Source: Cladorrhinum sp. PSN259
Taxonomy: Eukaryota; Ascomycota; Sordariomycetes; Sordariales; Podosporaceae
Reading direction: 5' to 3'
Assembly: GCA_033725935.1 (NCBI GenBank)
Contig: MU867108.1
Coordinates: 186,001-250,000, forward strand
DNA: 64,000 bases
In this document: piece after piece, positions 11,346 to 22,483 of the stretch
Layout of the letters: every line of letters starts with the position of its first letter
Position numbering within the stretch: position 1 is the first letter of the stretch
Position numbers and translations under genes: made by a program
Notes under the pieces: model-generated
Database searches by the model: none
Told to the model about the DNA's origin: nothing
Seen by the model: the letters and a program-made list of their open reading frames with translations, nothing else

Positions 11346-12605
11346 TCAGTAATTCCGATACCCCAACCCACCCTCCAGGCTCAACCCCTCTATCTTGTCC
11401 TCCAAGGCGTCCAGCTCATCAAGCCTCCCAACCAACTTTCTGGCCTCACACGAGTGCGTGTCAAAGTATCCGCCCCTCGCGACTGGCTCTGGTGACGCCT
11501 CAGGAGTAATTGGGCCCTTTCCTCCGACTCGCGATCTTCCGTTATGCTGCTTCTCTCGGATGGCGCCATTGACACCGTTGGTGATGCCAGGGTAACTCCA
11601 GAGGTCGCCATTGACGGCAAGGCCGCGACCTTGACTCTGGAAGGTGGCCGAAACTGCGACGACGATTGACTGGAAACTGATGCCGTTGAATGGTTTTTCT
11701 GGGCGAGGCCATACGAGACGGCTGGTGTGGAGGGTTTTGATGAGCTCGCCGAGGAGAAAGGAGTCGCAGTGATATTTTGCGCAGACGGCTGTGCCGGCAG
11801 TGAGCTTATCGAGAGTTTTGTGCAGGATGTTGATGGCTTCCGAGACGAGAGCTTGGCGTTGTTCGTCGATGTCCCCTGTGCTATGTCAGTGGTGTGCCAG
11901 AGATTAAAACATGTTGGCGATCGTCTTACGAATAATTTTCTCCCGGATGGGCAAGCCCAAAGTCTTAATGGGCCCGTCGCTGCCCGCAACTGCTGTCCTG
12001 CTCACGGCCTTGAACACTTCAGCGTTGCGGAAGATATGGCTGATGTAAATCCAGAGCACCAAGTCCCTTCCGTAAACTTCTGGCAACTTATCCTCGAGCT
12101 TGGAAATCCACCGGTCGCCGTAAACCTCGACGGCGTCAAAAAGCTGGAAGCGGTCGACAAAGAGCGCGATCTGTGCGAGGGTATCCAAATCCACTGTCTT
12201 GGGAATCTTTGCACCCCTGCCATGCACAGCATTCAGCACGATGCTAACTGCCTTTGGGTCAAACCCCTCAGCAAGTTGCAAGTGGACTCTACCATCGGAT
12301 TGTCGTGCAGCTTTCGGTACACCAAATTGCAACTTGTTCTTGAAGATCTTTGACGAAAGCGCCAGATGTTTCGAGGAGACCTTGATGCGTAACCCAGGTC
12401 GAGATGCTGGCGGAGCAGCAGCCGTGCTGTTCTTTTTCACGACCGCATTGGCTTGGTGTTGCGGGGTGTTAGCATTCCAAGGCGCGAATTTTTGGCTCGA
12501 TGGCGGGACGATTAGCAGGGTATCGGCGTCTGGGTCGATCTCGTAGAGGGATGCCAAACTCGCAAAAGGCGATGCCACCACAATGACTTGCAGGGAATCC
12601 GACAT
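11346..12605 (-). CDS. BTB/POZ-domain protein
   Basis: Two exons: 12605..11930 and 11875..11346, separated by a 54-bp intron (donor GTAAG, acceptor CACAG); the join reads EKII-R-DIDEQRQALV. The N-terminal 80 residues include a Pro/Gln/Ala-rich stretch. The BTB core follows: RIKVSSKHLALSSKIFKN, then LNAVHG, then LDTLAQIALFVDRFQLFDAV and a typical helical back part (RDLVLWIYISHIFRNAEVFK). The second exon carries the usual fungal BTB tail (CDSFLLGELIKTLHTSRLVW, PFNGISFQSI). BTB domains mediate protein-protein contacts; no catalytic domain, kelch or MATH module is attached, so the partner is unknown. Length is about 400 residues, usual for stand-alone fungal BTB proteins. Confidence 0.88.
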
Positions 12606-13023
12606 TGTTGGAGTCGTTTATGGAGACAGCTGTCAGAGAGTTTCCACTTCTCCAGGAGTTCCAGAAATGCCTGGGGAATGAGTTTAAGAAAAGAGGAGCT
12701 CCGATCCCCGGAAGTCACAGGCTGAATGATCAGCAGCAGGGAATTTGGGAACGTGGAATGCGGGAGGCACGCCCCATGGGTGCGGGGCATTTCGATCACG
12801 CAATTGCAACAATCCCAATGTCTTCCTTCCAAGAATTACGAATTGGTAATTTCCCCTCCGTGGGGGGAACAATAAGAGTTTCTGCGTCTTTTTGTCAACC
12901 GCCACTCGCTTTGAAGCAACCACACCTCGGGAAGTTGCAGTGACCAATGGGAGGGATGTGACCTACTTTGGACAGGACTTGGCGTGTTGGATTGACCACA
13001 TCTCCGAGATACAACAGAAGAGC

Positions 13024-13055
<32 letters not shown>

Positions 13056-13332
13056 CGATGAGAATGACAGGTCGTTGCCGATTCTAACATCCACGGCTCC
13101 AGGACAACAATCTTGGTAATAGTCGCACTTCCGTTGATTTCAAGGAGACCCCACAAGCGGGGTTAACCAAAGCCCTGACACACTACAGACAACTGCAGAC
13201 AATTCAGTTGGATACATGTTCGATGAACCCCGCAGCGGCACATCACTGCACTCCTTTGCCACTGCTTTCATAATGTTACAATACGTTTCTGCGCTCCTCC
13301 AAGCCCAAGCACCAACTTTAGTCGTTCTCCAA
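12606..13332. other. Intergenic with poly(A) tract
   Basis: Promoter side of the BTB gene. It contains an A-tract of about 24 nt at 13024-13048. No coding region was supported. Confidence 0.5.
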
Positions 13333-14311
13333 TTATTCCAAGATTCTTTCAAAGCTGCGGGCGGCCTTCAATTGGTTAATCGACTCCCAGTCCAGCCCAA
13401 ATTTCTCAAAGTAATTTACGACCTTGTCGTACGTTCTGTCATGTTCTCTTGGGGCGACAAGAAACAGATTGTGCGCGTCTTCGGAGGGTAGGGAATTAAC
13501 CGGGCAATATCTATAATCATAGAGTCTTCGGAGACGAAAATTCTCCGCATCAACTTCCCCCCGCCGAACGACCTGATCTCAGCTGAGAATATCGTGACAT
13601 CGTAAAGGGGGAGACACATCTACAAACTGTGATAGTCGCTCAGTCAGAGTTTAGTTTGCAGCTCGGAAGCTGAGCCGGGCCCGCGTCGGTTGCGTCTCGC
13701 TCACTGTAGGGTTTCGGTTGGAGACCTTAAATCGGCGCAGTCTTGCATGATCCAGTGTTAGGTTGTTGGGAAGAAGTCCAATGACAGTGAGGTGATCGGT
13801 TACCGTGGGTGGATTTTGCTGTTAATATTTTGATCTAATCAATATCGAAGTGCTGGGTCATCGAAAACAGGGCGTGTCTGCCTGCTGACAACACATACGG
13901 GGGAATGTCGCTGTTTAATTGAACGTATTCGACCAGCTCGCTCAATAGGCATCGTGCTATGTCCTAGTCCTCTGGGCAGGCAATGACGACCGGGGAGACA
14001 CTTCCTAGCTGTTTCCCTGGACCGCGGTCGCCGGCTTGGATATCGAGCGCCATCTCCTGTCTTAGATGCTCCCTCCCAAAGTTCTCTGCTAGAGAAACGA
14101 TACTAGATGGTCAAAATTGCTTACTGCTGATGGGGGTGCGATTATAAGAGATGGTGTGCGGCCGTAAATCGATGTGATTCAATTTAAAGATGGAATACGC
14201 GATATTGTACGAAAGCGTGAAGTGTCCTCGAGTTTGTGGAAGGATATACCGAATGTGGACAGAGTTGGCAACTACATGTAGTCTAAATACGGATGCTAAA
14301 AGTGCTGTCAT
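13333..14311 (-). pseudogene. Unrecognised multi-exon gene or relic
   Basis: Several protein-like segments lie in order on the minus strand: an ATG-started exon at 14311 (MTALLASVFRLHVVANS), then EMALDIQAGDRGPGKQ and SVSPVVIACPED, an in-frame TAG, then DIARCLLSELVEYVQLNSDI and LSAGRHALFSMTQHF. After a likely intron come TVTDHLTVIGLLPNNLTLDH and, near the end, LPSEDAHNLFLVAPREHDRT and VVNYFEKFGLDWESINQL, ending at TAA 13333. Plausible donor and acceptor sites separate some pieces, but at least one TAG and phase mismatches remain. I cannot assign a family. It may be a broken gene or a gene whose introns I have mis-set. Confidence 0.35.
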
Positions 14312-14860
14312 CCGTGGACTGACATGTTACAATCAGGTTAGATTGGTCAAGTCTTAAGGATAAACGAGCCAATTGACTTCAAAGTATTACATCTCTGCTC
14401 CAATTCCCTCGTTTTTTGTCCCTTCCAGTTAATTCAGAACTCCTTCTCTGAGCTCCAATCCGCCTCCGGCTCTCAATCCCGACTTCTAATACGGGGGAAA
14501 GAAAGGAAAAGAGCACGCAAGTGTTCACTCTTATACTCTTACATGGGAACTGAAGAAAAATAGCAACTGTTACCCTGCAGTTGACTGTGAGACTTCAGCA
14601 AGTACCGGAGAATTTCGAAAATAGGTATTACTGTACGAACAACAATATCCTCTACTGAAGGATGTCAACATCACCTAAAAGCGAATGTTAGCACTCTAGT
14701 TCTCGACATGCACAGGGCAAATGGTGTAATATACCTTGGTCAGTTAACCGTTCATCAAACTCAACTCCCTGCGTTCAATAAGTAGCACTTCAAGGAGGGG
14801 CGTCCTTTTAACCCAACACCATTTCTGTCACTGTCTGAACCGCCAAGAAAGGAAGCACTC
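14312..14860. other. Intergenic, no supported gene
   Basis: Spacer between the relic above and the first member of the DGTY family. Nothing beyond short random open frames is seen. Confidence 0.45.
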
Positions 14861-15701
14861 TTAGTATGTGTCATGCCTAATGGATGAGCCTGAGACCCGA
14901 GATAGCGAGGGTCGACAGGGCCGACGAGCTAAAGTTTCTCCAGGTGTGCTGAGCTCGGCTTGAGGAGAGAGAATCTGGCCAAATTGGTGGAGGGAAGATT
15001 GGGCCGCGACATTTGTTCCGGCGACGATGCCCGATGGTTGGCCGACGGCTTCAAAGACCGCAGAGCGGTTGTAGTGTAATTGACTTCCTTTCGGAATCTT
15101 GACGTGCTCCCCCTAGTCAGCTAACGAAGCTTCTTCCATCTCCAGTTCCAACTCTTTCAGCTTGGCCTCGTCTATCAACTCACAGCGAAGCCTTGGTTCA
15201 TCTAGATAGCGGTCGAACTTTGCGTAGGTGCCGTGATACTCGCAAGGATCGTCGAGATAAAAAGTCTCGCCATTGACGGTTGTCAGGATGATCTCGAGCG
15301 TCTGGGCCGCTCGAGCCTTGGGCTTGGTGAGATATTCTTGGCAATTAGAGCGCGCCCAACGGCATTGTGGCAGTTTTCTAGACTGTCGATCGTATGTTTC
15401 CAGGAGCTTTTCTTTGCGAATACCGGACTGATTGAAAATGGAGGCGGTAATGTTATGGGTTTCGGTCTGTCATGAAGCTGTGGCCAAGGGAGGTGATTGA
15501 GTGGGTCTGTGCAGACAGAAAACGGTAGCAGCACGCCCAGGAAGCCGAGCGGTCGCGAGGGCCGGAGTCACTTGGGGACTGCATATGGCAAGTTGGCTCT
15601 TGGAGTATGCGCTGCCGCCCAACCCTGCATACCTGAGGTTGCTCGACACGCACGATGAGACATCTACCAGCGCAGAGACCGGCCGCGAGGATGAGGCCAT
15701 C
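14861..15701 (-). pseudogene. DGTY-family member 1, interrupted by TAG
   Basis: The core reads RKLPQCRWARS, about 18 variable residues, LEIILTTVNGETFYLDDP, then HGTYAKFDRYLDE. It aligns with member 2 (LPQCHW, LDDPHDHDGTY, DRYLE). The frame then meets TAG at 15113-15115 in the context D-stop-G-E, where member 2 has DWGE, so the stop looks like a TGG-to-TAG change. The same frame stays open for about 80 more codons (HVKIPKGSQLHYNRSAVFEA ... SLSRVSGSSIRHDTY) and ends at TAA 14861, matching the QRVPSIRPEIY end of member 2. The 5' part probably starts at ATG 15701 (MASSSRPVSAL) before an intron ending near 15474. Function unknown. Confidence 0.6.
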
Positions 15702-16122
15702 TAAACTCTCCCACGGACACAGCTGACGCGCTCTTGTAAAGTTGCCATACGCTCTTGGATGTTCATTGCGAAAACGTAGGTACTGACGTTCGTCAATCTT
15801 TCTTGGTCAATTAATGAGTGTCAGTTAACGGTCCGCAAAATTTGAATCTCAGAGTGATAAACAGACTCACATCTGACACAACAGTCCGGAATTACCTTCT
15901 GTACCAGAACTCCAACCGAGTCGCTATAATGCGATAGTAGGATGCGATGGAAAGTCGTGCAGAGTATGATCACGAATGTACCGATGGATATTGTGAAGGT
16001 CTAGTAGTCTGTGACTGCGTAATGCAAAAATGCAAGTCGAGGCGTTGCACGCATAGGTAGTGGAGGAAATGAATTTGGGCAACCAAAATCCAAATCATGT
16101 GCCCCTATAATAAAACTGAGTG

Positions 16123-16163
16123 GTTGCCCAGTAAACAAAACAAATGCCCCGCCAGGGGTCCTG
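16123..16163. promoter_or_regulatory. Shared upstream element, copy 1
   Basis: GGTTGCCCAGTAAACAAAA, then CAAATGCCCC and a short CCCC/GGGG inverted stretch. It lies about 420 bp upstream of the probable start of DGTY member 1 and is nearly repeated about 390 bp upstream of member 2. GTAAACA resembles a forkhead site and CCCCNNGGGG is stress-element-like, but both are inferences. Confidence 0.45.
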
Positions 16164-16798
16164 CACTGGACCCACACTGACTTCATGTCCCTGTCCCCAG
16201 GTACTCGAGCAGGCACTAAAAAGATTTCAAATTGGTTTTTACGAGCTTGGCTCCTTCCAGCCTTTTATTCCGTCTAAGGATTAATGAAAATTCCAACGGA
16301 TGAACTGACCCCAAATATTAGGTTGACGACTGACACAAAAAAAACATGCAGACGTCTCGTTCACGGTTCGGGACTCGTCTCCAGGACAAGAATGCGATGT
16401 CGAAAATAGTGGCATTTCTTCCGTGTTGTTTACAGCTCGAGTTCACAATAATGGCAAGCCTCAACTTTAAAAAAATTGAACTGGACGCAACTGACAGCTC
16501 ACAAGCAAGTTGAGCAGAGGAGTTCCTCAGGGGTAAAAACAAAGACTCCACAGTTTATTAGCAATAAAGTAGTCTAACATTACGATATCCTTAGACTTCA
16601 CAATCCCTTGCTGTGACAACATTTTATGGAGGATCCTTACCTCAATGCGCCCGTTTAAGATGTAAATGACGCTGTAATACTAAACACTGCCCTTCCCTCC
16701 TGTTTTCCTTCCCAGAACCCATGATTTTGCACAAAAGTTTGAGCAATCTAAAAAGCCGTATTTGCTGGGGTGTTTGGTTTCGAGATTCGATCATGTCT

Positions 16799-17443
16799 CT
16801 AATAAATCTCAGGGCGAATTGAGGGAACTCGTTGTAGTGCCCGTCGACCGGCTGGCCGGGGTGAAGCGCCCGTAATCATGCTGTTCGGAATACCCTTAGC
16901 AGCGCTTTTGACTTCCACTGAGTTGAGGACAGTTTGTGTTTGCTTTCGTGGTTGTTCTGGACCCTCGAGGCCTTGGTGGATGAACTGAAAGGTCCCGCGG
17001 CCAGAGTTGGTATCGTCTGGCTGTTGTGCAAGCCGTAACTCCCCGCCCAGTTCGCCCCAGTCGATTCGCAAGGCTTCTTTCATCACCAACTTCAAAGATC
17101 CTAGCTTGGACTCGTCATCGGTGGCTTTAAGGTGGGTTGGAAGCTTTATTATTAATTCTTTCTGAATCTTTATTCTCTCCAAGTAGCGGTCGGTTCTGGT
17201 ATATGTCCCGTCGTGGTCGTGTGGGTCGTCAAGCTGGTGAATAATGCCATCTGGAGTGGTCAAGGTGAATAAGAGACCGGTTCGAGAGTTGGAAATTGTG
17301 GTGGGTTGTCCAATAACAGAAGCTGTCCAGTGGCATTGTGGTAGCTGTCGGGCACGGCTGACTCGAGAGGCCAGGAACTTTCCCTCGTCGATGCTAAAAT
17401 CCTTCGGAACAAAACCAAACACACGTCGTGATTCGGTCGACAT
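16799..17443 (-). CDS. DGTY-family member 2, intact 214-residue protein of unknown function
   Basis: Single-exon frame from ATG 17443 to the stop at 16799. Residues about 25-40 hold ASRVSRARQLPQCHWTASV; residues 56-90 hold LLFTLTTPDGIIHQLDDP and HDGTYTRTDRYLERI. The rest is Lys/Glu-rich helix-like sequence with DWGELGGELRLAQ, then a polar linker, ending RALQRVPSIRPEIY. No signal peptide or membrane segment is visible, so a cytosolic or nuclear protein is likely. Four more loci in the next 7 kb share the core, all on the same strand, and this is the only member with an unbroken frame. I know no named family with this motif. The shared upstream element at 17829-17872 suggests common regulation with member 1. 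Confidence 0.7.
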   Translation of the reverse strand: MSTESRRVFGFVPKDFSIDEGKFLASRVSRARQLPQCHWTASVIGQPTTISNSRTGLLFTLTTPDGIIHQLDDPHDHDGTYTRTDRYLERIKIQKELIIKLPTHLKATDDESKLGSLKLVMKEALRIDWGELGGELRLAQQPDDTNSGRGTFQFIHQGLEGPEQPRKQTQTVLNSVEVKSAAKGIPNSMITGASPRPAGRRALQRVPSIRPEIY

Positions 17444-17828
17444 TCTGGTAGCACCATGCGATTTGGTTACTTGAATAGGAACCCTTGTGCCCGTTCTCCT
17501 TCGTAATGCCTCCGGAAATTGCTCGCTTTTTTTCTGATGGCATATGTGAGCGGGGCACGATCAAATGACGATACATTAGAGGACAAACCTGGCTGATCAC
17601 TTTGCGCGCCGTCGCACTGGTAACGATATCGCACCAACGACCGAATAGAAAGCTTTCTGATGCACTATTAACTTAAGGTTTCGGTGATGTCTCGTTGATG
17701 GTGACAAGCGCAAGCTATCAGGTTCAATTCGAAAGTGCGCTGAAGATTGCGCGTTTGCGAGTTCAACTGGCGGTGACAAGGGAACACTTTTGGCGTGGAA
17801 GCCCCCGCTGCTTGCCTGTCCCTAAAGT

Positions 17829-17872
17829 TGGTTGCCACGTAAACAAAAACAAATGCCCCACTAAAGGGGGTT
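17829..17872. promoter_or_regulatory. Shared upstream element, copy 2
   Basis: GGTTGCCACGTAAACAAAA, then ACAAATGCCCC and AAAGGGGGTTCC. It matches the element near 16123 over about 40 bp and sits about 390 bp upstream of member 2. Confidence 0.45.
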
Positions 17873-18284
17873 CCCCACCGCTAACTCTTACTAGCTGATT
17901 GGCACGGTCGACATATACCCCTTTTCCAATTTCACTGCGATTTTTGGTTTGAAGAAGCTTATATATGCTTTTATCACTTCATTTTTTATTTTTGTAAATA
18001 CATTCTTCTACGGCAACAGCAAGGCGGTATAATCAGTGGATGAATGACTCGAGGCGCCCACAGTGGGAAGTCCACTTGACAGGATGGAATCCTAATCACG
18101 GGCTCTACTCCCAGTCCATGTCCTTCGGAAATATTAAGTTACTAATAGTTGCATAAAATATGTGGCATCTTGTGCCTTCGGGTGCTCCCGTCCTATGACT
18201 CAAACATCGTGGCTATTCCTCCAAACTCTTCGCTCAGCGATATCTCCCAAAGATTTTGTTTCATTCTTTCCTGCTTCAAGACCG

Positions 18285-18655
18285 GTCCGACATCTCGTAC
18301 GTTCCGTCTGTCTCCTTTGGGTCGGATAGTGAAAGAGTCTTTCCCTCTTCGGTAGTCACGATAATCTTGGGGCCATTCCCAGCATTTGTGGTGGATTGCT
18401 GAAACTCAGAAACCGTCCAATCGTATTACTTTTGACGTCTGTGGAGGCCAGAGCGACTGTTCACGTCGAAGAGTTCTCTGTCATCGGCCCGATAGTGTTG
18501 AGTGCAAGGCGCACAAGCTCTTGCCGAGTCTTCCGTCTGGGTCGGGTCTTTGGGGACTTTGAGATTCTAGAGATGTTGCCGCTGCTGGGCTGCCGAAAAG
18601 CAGATGGGGAGGTGGAACTCGAAATAAATTGTGGAATGGACCATTAGTATTGACT
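18285..18655 (-). pseudogene. DGTY-family member 3, degenerate
   Basis: Core: KIIVTTEEGKTLSLSDP followed by ETDGTYEMSDRS, nearly the same as members 4 and 5. A TAA stands just before YDWTVSE where the others read QCSWVVSE or QCSWAVSE, and a TGA follows DRS. Upstream in another frame lies STSPSAFRQP and RISKSPKTRPRRKTRQELVR, which matches VSPSVLRQP and RREHVRLAP of member 4. With no usable start and two stops in the core this is best called a pseudogene. Confidence 0.6.
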
Positions 18656-18659
18656 TATA

Positions 18660-19526
18660 TTTGGGTTGCCTGTTGAGTGCGTATTCGACAATAGACCAGA
18701 AACTCTTGCTTAGGTATTTCTGAGGTGTCTAATTCATGGATACTAGATCGGCCGCTTTCGTGATCGTCCTCCTAGCCGACATCACCCGAAGTGCAGCCCT
18801 CAGACGGACAGTTCACTGAGTCACTCGACGGTACGGATTTGGGTGTGATCTTGAAGTGTATTTATTCCTTCTTCCTCGAGGAAGACGAGCTTGAGGACGA
18901 AAATTGGATGTCTTCGTTTAAGCTACAGAGAAGGACAAAACGACCGAAAATTTTTATTCCAGTCGTTTTCCAAAAACGCTCTGTCGCAGCCTTTAAAAAC
19001 TTATCCACTCCGCCAAATGCGTATTAAAAAGTTGTTATGCTTTAATTTAGGCGAGGAAACCGTCCACTCGCACCTTTTGGCCGTTCGAGAACCGACAAGA
19101 ATGAGATGCAAGAATCCTGTCTTATTCACGCGGTATTTTGGCTCGCGCCGCAGCAGTTCTTTTCGCGTCACGGGCGGCTTTAAAATGCCAGCGATGGATG
19201 GTTATTCGACCCCAACATTAATAGTCATATAGAGAGACATTAACCAGTTATAATTTCAGGATGAAGACTGCGGCAATATTGCGTAGCATCTGATCTATTC
19301 TGCGCCATATCTGCAGTGGAACAGTCTGATATTAATTAAATAGTGGCGCAGCCATATATAAGTACCTGGTGCTGCGCCCCTACACTGCCCTGGCAGTTTG
19401 CTGTTCAATATAACCCCTTCCTCTCTCGATTATGGTATACCTAATTAGTGCTTCTTCCATCTTGACTCTCATGCGACAATCACGCATTAGAATTTTATTA
19501 CTCCTAATCCCGATTCTTGTCTTAAC
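18660..19526. other. Intergenic, no supported gene
   Basis: Spacer between DGTY member 3 and the plus-strand membrane-protein gene. A + strand frame at 18791-19027 has no recognised motif. The stretch just upstream of 19527 is pyrimidine-rich, as expected for a fungal promoter. Confidence 0.45.
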
Positions 19527-21559
19527 ATGGCTAGTTTAACCGACCCATCCACCCCCGAACTTCACTCTCCTCCGGTCGCCGCCTCCCAAAGCGTCAACAA
19601 TCATACCCGAGTTAAAAAATTTGATTGGCAATACCTGGGTAAACGGCTTCTATATCCCATATGGATCTGTATCCTGATCTATTCTATCGCATTCCTCAAT
19701 AACTGGTCATTTAACGTCGGCCAGAACCATTTTTCGGCTTGTACAAATGATGGCACATTCACCCAATTCTTTGATAGTTACGATCGTTGGTCAATACAAG
19801 GTTTTTTCCAAATCACCGTCCATATGGGGTCGCTCTCTTTCCGCCAAGCTAAAGCTATTGATTTGGTTTGGAACCTTGTTAGTTCTCTTGATTCGGACCT
19901 TTTTTTTTTTTATACAGTTATACATATATTCAGTATAGACTAACAGGCCCCTGCTCTTCCGATATAGGTTGTAGGCCATGGTGGTCAGGCAGTTCTTGCT
20001 TATTTTACGTGGCGAGCTACTGCATATATTGTCGCAACCTCGATGGAAACACGTTCTGTTACCTACGAATCCTTCTCGGCTATCTTTATTACCCAAGAAT
20101 CCTCATTCACAAATACATACCGGCTGATCGTCGACAAAAGCATATATAGGGCGCTCCGTACTAAATGTTTAGCGGCTTTTATTCTCCTCTCCTTTGCCTT
20201 TGTTGCATTCTTTCCGACTTTTGCCAACGGCTTGGCAGGATATGCTACTAAAGCCGAAGCTTTTATTCCAGACTATGGAAAGCTAGGGAGCGAAAGTACA
20301 AACTACATCAAGTTTAGCGAATTCGACTTGGTCCGATACATAATTCACGATGGGTGGAGGATTAATAAGACCGGTAACTTTATTATGGGATACGGTGAAA
20401 ATACCGAGAACGTTTGTAAGTAAATTCTCAGTCTTGGTAAATATAATTAAAGATGAGATCCTAATCCGAGGAAGGGAATATTACCCCTGATCCTCTCTTA
20501 TCACCCTCGCCTTATCCAGAATATGACAGCAGCAACGCATCATATGCGAACACGCCCTGCAGGCCATCAGATGATGAATGTCGAGAAACCTACACTCAAA
20601 TCATTCTATGTAGGGTTAATCCGTCTCACCGTCAATCCTTATAATCATCTTCAATTTGTCCATTTCTAACTTGCCTTAGATGTCGCAGAATATGGGCTTC
20701 ATGGGATGAGTAAAACACAGTCAGCCTGGAGAGGCGTTACCCTTCCACCACCTTCATTAAACATCTCGTCGTTTCAAAACTCATATTGGCACCCCAACAA
20801 CGCAAGCATTATCTACGTATACTCGAATAAAACATATCCATTCACTTATATCCAAGACACTGGACTGTGTCAGTCAGTTGCAAATGTAAGTTAATGAATA
20901 CCCATATATCCTGCTGCCTATCAAATTCTGACTTGGTTTTCTTGATCTCTGATTCATTTTAGACTTACTACTGGGGCTTCTCATACATGCAATTGATGTT
21001 GGTGTTAAGTATGCTTCTTATCTGGAGCTTCGGCATCTGGGTTGTCTGGCTCAAAGCCCATCTCAACTGACCGCTAGTTGAACATCCAGAGATTCCGAAA
21101 GGGCTGAGGAGTTGTCTTTATCTCAGCTCTGCTATTCAGCGAGATTTTGCGACTGCCAGCATCAACCCAAGCCAAATCAGAGACCAGGAACTCAAACAAA
21201 CAGTTGCGGAACGTTTCCGGGGAGGCAAAGTATCGTTCAAGCCTGCTTTAATAACATCGGAACGAAGTCTAAAGCAGTTCCTTTGGAAATATATCAAGTC
21301 ACACAAGTGGTGGGTACTAATTCTTGTGGCACATTCTTGCAGTACATCCTACGTTCTTTACGCCCGGCGTAATTACAACTTTTGGTTATATTCATTGATG
21401 TCGTTTGTCTCTCTCCTTTTTGCAGTTATCTCCCTGCTTTTAGAAGTTAGCTCAAGGTGGATATTCCTCTATATACCAGTTGCCGTCGGTTTAAACTATT
21501 TTTCTGTAGGTTATTTGGAACAGAGGTGTTTATATATGCGTGGTATTTGTTGGTCATAG
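19527..21559 (+). pseudogene. Ascomycete multi-pass membrane protein with in-frame TGA
   Basis: Five exons: 19527..19877, 19968..20415, about 20482..20612, about 20683..20888 and about 20962 onward. The introns have good signals (for example GTTAGT donor, CTAAC branch, ATATAG acceptor). The protein has a polar head, a TM near residues 40-60 (YPIWICILIYSIAFLNN), the family marks VVGHGGQAVLAYFTWRA, SMETRSVTYESFSAIFI and FAFVAFFPTFANGLAGY, a Cys-bearing extracellular loop (NTPCRPSDDECRETYTQ), AEYGLHGM, and a late TM (MLLIWSFGIWVVWLKAHL). At 21068-21070 a TGA follows AHLN. The same frame then continues for about 160 codons with the expected tail (a cytosolic stretch EIPKGLRSCLYLSSAIQRDF and two more TMs) to TAG at 21557. 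The family is common in ascomycetes and has no known function. Confidence 0.65.
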
Positions 21560-21690
21560 TGTAATAGTGCTATAAAAGATAGAAAGTGTAGAAAAGTAGT
21601 TGTAAACCTAGTATAGTGATACTGTCGCAAGATAAGGTTAATTGCAAAGTGAAGAAGAAAGGTAGGAAATTTCTAAAGACCGGCTACAAG

Positions 21691-22483
21691 CTAGGAACAT
21701 GTAAAGTTGGCTGCAGAATCAAGAACCTGCTTCTTCTTCCCTAGCCTAGGTCCGCAGCCAATAACCTTCCTTTGCTTTGTGTAGTAGCGTGTGTCTTCTG
21801 CCTGATCCAGTCGATCAAGTTCCTCGTTAAATACAGAGATCCACGCCTTTTCTTCCGCGAACTTCTGCTGAAGAATACGGTCTGACGACTCGTATGTACC
21901 GTCTGTCTCCTTTGGATCAGACAAGAAAAGCATCTTCCCCTCTTCTGTGATCAGATTAATGCTTGTCATGGGGTCAGAGCCGATGGCATCACTGCCGCGA
22001 GACTCGGAAACGACCCAACTGCATTGTGTTAGAGTATATTTCCGAACCTCTGAAACCATGTACGCTCAATAGTCCGTTGTTACCGACACGATATTTCGGG
22101 GCCAGTCGCACGTGCTCTCTGCGCATCGGACGCGGGGCTCGCAGCTTTGGAAACGATGCTGGTTTCGTGTTGTGTCGGATCAAAGGCTGCCGAAGAACGG
22201 ATGGAGAGACCGCCGGGTTTGTGGATGGTTGGTCATTGCCAGCTTGGCCAATCTTGGGAACCTCGGAATGCACAATGATCCTGCTCATATCCGTATTGGC
22301 AGCCCGAGGATGGTCATCGGTGACCGTATCCCCAACCGGGGCTTCCGCAGACGAAACGTTGTCGGGGGCACTCAACGATATTCTAGAAGATGCTTGCTAA
22401 GCTGTCTCTATAACACACATAGGCTTCCGATCACAGATCGTCTCTTCCTTCTCTTTCCCAGCAACATCTGAATCCCTTGACAT
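21691..22483 (-). pseudogene. DGTY-family member 4, probably interrupted
   Basis: From ATG 22483 the frame reads MSRDSDVAGKEKEE, meets TAG at 22397-22399 (A-stop-Q), and continues open through SAPDNVSSAEAPVGDTV to RREHVRLAPKYRVG. The core then lies one frame over: RKYTLTQCSWVVSES, SINLITEEGKMLFLSDP, ETDGTYESSDRILQQ, ending ANFTCS at 21691. The shift could be a 34-nt GT..AG segment, which is short for an intron, or a frameshift; members 3 and 5 show a break at the same place. The N terminus resembles member 5 (MSGISVGYEQEEEK). No signal peptide or TM. Function unknown. Confidence 0.55.
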
